Of a stretch of 6,777 nt of DNA, positions 5,228-6,777 are shown in pieces. Under the pieces are notes generated by a model. That model was not told the origin of the DNA. It saw only the letters and a program-made list of their open reading frames with translations, and searched no databases. Position numbers and translations under genes: made by a program. This DNA comes from Clostridiales bacterium (GTDB lineage Bacteria; Bacillota; Clostridia; Oscillospirales; Butyricicoccaceae), in the NCBI GenBank assembly GCA_026419635.1, contig JANZZB010000076.1:1-6777 (forward strand). The letters are read 5' to 3'. How positions within the stretch are numbered: position 1 is the first letter of the stretch; each line of letters starts with the position of its first letter.

Positions 5228-6526
5228 ATGTTTTTCCAGAAAGACATTGAGACGATTTCTCGGGATAAGCTTGAAGAACTGCAAAATGAGCGCCTGCGGA
5301 ATCTCATCAACCGCTGTTACGAAAATGTACCGTTTTATAAAGATCGTTTTGACCGTCTTGGAATAAAACCTGAGATGATCAAGATAACAAAGGATTTAAG
5401 GAACATCCCACTCACAACGAAAGAGGATATTCGAGAAAATTATCCGTTTAAGATGTTTGCCGTTCCAATGAAGAAGGTCGTGCGCGTGCATGCGTCCTCC
5501 GGAACAACAGGCAAACCGACCGTTGTCGGCTATACAAGAGGAGATCTTGATATGTGGTCCGACTGTGTTGCGCGGCTTGCGGTTGCGGCCGGTGCTACGG
5601 ACGAAGATGTTGCTCAGATCTCATTCGGCTATGGACTTTTTACCGGCGCATTGGGTCTTCACGGCGGTCTTGAAAAAATCGGTGCAACAATTATTCCGAT
5701 GTCAAGCGGCAATTCGGAAAAACAGCTGATGATTATGGAGGACTTCGGAACAACACTTTTAGTTTCAACTCCTTCCTATGCTGTATACTTAAGTGAAATG
5801 TGCAGAGAAAAAGGAATCAGAGACAAAATGAAACTCCGTCTTGGTCTTTTTGGTTCGGAAGGCTGCACAGATGAAATGCGTAATCTAATCGAAAAGAATT
5901 TCGGAATTTTTGCCACCGATAATTACGGTATGAGCGAATTGATCGGTCCGGGTGTCTCCGGCGAGTGCAAGCTTCGTTGCGGACAGCATATTGCGGAAGA
6001 CCATTTCTTCGCGGAGATCATCAATCCCGAAACCGGGGAGAATGTACCGGACGGAGAGTACGGTGAGCTTGTTGTCACAACTCTTACAAAGGAAGCATTC
6101 CCGATACTCCGTTACCGTACAAGAGATATAACCAGACTCATTAAGGAACCTTGCGCCTGCGGCAGAACGCATGCTAGAATAGAGAAGATCCGCGGCAGAA
6201 GCGACGACATGCTGATTATCAAAGGGGTCAATGTATTCCCCTCGCAAATTGAAAGCGTCATTATTGGTATGGATTATGTCGGGCCGCATTATCTGCTTGT
6301 TGTTCGTCGTGAAGGATTTATGGATACGCTTGAAGTTCAGCTTGAACTTATCGACGCAGCACTTCTCGAACGCTTCTCGGAATTGGAAGCATTACAGAAG
6401 AAAGTTAAGGAAAAACTCCGCTCCGTACTCGGACTTGACGCTAAAGTCAGTCTTGTCCAGCCAATGACAATCGAACGTTTTCAGGGAAAAGCGAAAAGGG
6501 TTGTCGACCTTAGGAATCAAAAATAG
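5228..6526 (+). CDS. paaK: Phenylacetate-CoA ligase (AMP-forming, adenylate-forming family)
   Basis: The enzyme activates phenylacetate or a related arylacetate with ATP and CoA to give arylacetyl-CoA, AMP and PPi in the cytosol. The 432-residue length is typical for PaaK. Motifs in order are the phosphate loop SSGTTGKP (90-97), FGYGLFTGALGLHGG (133-147), DNYGMSEL (231-238, adenine/aryl pocket), YRTRDI (296-301, ribose-binding Asp), GRSDDMLIIKGVNVFPSQIE (323-342, hinge and C-terminal domain) and GKAKR (420-424, with the candidate catalytic lysine). Cysteines 247, 251, 309 and 311 could form a metal site, which is inference. ATG 5228 follows GGGTGAT at good spacing. The stop overlaps the ribosome binding site of iorA, so the two are one operon. 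The iorA partner favours aromatic amino acid fermentation rather than the aerobic phenylacetate pathway, as no paaABCDE genes are visible. Confidence 0.94.
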   Translation: MFFQKDIETISRDKLEELQNERLRNLINRCYENVPFYKDRFDRLGIKPEMIKITKDLRNIPLTTKEDIRENYPFKMFAVPMKKVVRVHASSGTTGKPTVVGYTRGDLDMWSDCVARLAVAAGATDEDVAQISFGYGLFTGALGLHGGLEKIGATIIPMSSGNSEKQLMIMEDFGTTLLVSTPSYAVYLSEMCREKGIRDKMKLRLGLFGSEGCTDEMRNLIEKNFGIFATDNYGMSELIGPGVSGECKLRCGQHIAEDHFFAEIINPETGENVPDGEYGELVVTTLTKEAFPILRYRTRDITRLIKEPCACGRTHARIEKIRGRSDDMLIIKGVNVFPSQIESVIIGMDYVGPHYLLVVRREGFMDTLEVQLELIDAALLERFSELEALQKKVKEKLRSVLGLDAKVSLVQPMTIERFQGKAKRVVDLRNQK

Positions 6527-6538
6527 GCGGTGAAAGCT

Positions 6539-6777
6539 TTGGATAAAAAATTGATGCTTGGGAATGAAGCGGTTGCAAGGGGACTATATGAGGCAGGCTG
6601 CCGTTTTGTCTCAAGTTACCCTGGAACCCCCAGCACGGAAATAACGGAAACAGTAGCAAAATATAAAGAAGTTTACGCGGAATGGGCACCAAATGAAAAA
6701 GTAGCGGCCGAATCCGCATTTGGAGCCGCAGTTGCCGGTGCGCGGTCTTTTTCCGCAATGAAGCATGTCGGTTTGAA
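6539..6777 (+). CDS. iorA: Indolepyruvate:ferredoxin oxidoreductase, alpha subunit (N-terminal part; continues past the window)
   Basis: IorA pairs with IorB to convert indolepyruvate, phenylpyruvate or hydroxyphenylpyruvate plus CoA and oxidised ferredoxin into arylacetyl-CoA, CO2 and reduced ferredoxin, using thiamine pyrophosphate. Only 79 codons are present. They show the typical N-terminal motifs LMLGNEAVARGLYEAG (5-20), SSYPGTPSTEIT (25-36), EWAPNEKVAAESAFGAAVAG (48-67) and MKHVGL (74-79). The start is taken as TTG 6539 because AGGCGGTGA (6525-6533) is well placed for it. An in-frame GTG at 6530 lies inside that site, and ATG 6554 is too far away. It begins 12 bp after the paaK stop. 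The gene is cut only by the window edge; iorB is expected downstream but is not visible. Confidence 0.91.
   Translation, partial: MDKKLMLGNEAVARGLYEAGCRFVSSYPGTPSTEITETVAKYKEVYAEWAPNEKVAAESAFGAAVAGARSFSAMKHVGL

Noticed and set aside
5142..5366. 74-residue ORF starting at TTG 5142
   Set aside because: It starts inside the AT-rich gap without a ribosome binding site and overlaps paaK in another frame.
1..6777. Mobile elements, CRISPR arrays, tRNA genes
   Set aside because: No transposase, integrase, terminal inverted repeats, spaced repeats or tRNA-like cloverleaf sequence was seen.

Overview
The window looks like a chromosomal segment of a low-to-moderate GC Gram-positive anaerobe, most likely of class Clostridia. 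This rests on the AGGAGG-type ribosome binding sites, sigma-A promoters, a MurD of the clostridial 'NDSIASSPTRT' type, tandem M42 peptidases, and an arylacetate-CoA ligase followed by a ferredoxin-dependent indolepyruvate oxidoreductase. I cannot assign genus or species. I see no mobile element, CRISPR array or tRNA.

Layout. At the left edge is the 5' part of the RNase P RNA gene (rnpB, minus strand, its 3' part outside the window) with a near-consensus promoter at 154-182. Facing away from it is a second promoter (200-228) for a rightward operon: murD (338-1729), then three consecutive, clearly different M42 (TET/glutamyl aminopeptidase-type) metallopeptidases (1760-2806, 2791-3822, 3815-4804). 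Gaps and overlaps are 30 bp, -16 bp and -8 bp, so the four genes are probably co-transcribed and partly translationally coupled.

A 423-bp non-coding stretch follows (4805-5227). It is highly structured. A strong promoter (4819-4847) starts just after the last peptidase gene. The predicted leader RNA carries a long-range stem (4878-4889 with 4970-4981) that competes with a first terminator-like hairpin (T1, about 4961-4992). It also carries a G-rich stretch holding a ribosome binding site, a possible 38-codon leader ORF (4952-5068), and a very strong second intrinsic terminator (T2, 5047-5105). The leader ORF runs through all of T1 and into the 5' half of T2, and its Phe-Phe-Phe run falls on the T1 U-tract. 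I do not recognise a known riboswitch class here. This is the best candidate in the window for an undescribed regulatory system.

Downstream are paaK (phenylacetate-CoA ligase, 5228-6526) and the start of iorA (6539 to the window edge). Together they suggest a module for anaerobic turnover of aromatic amino acids: IorAB would oxidatively decarboxylate arylpyruvates to arylacetyl-CoA, and PaaK would interconvert arylacetate and arylacetyl-CoA. A leader that senses an aromatic amino acid or aromatic metabolite would make physiological sense, but that is inference.
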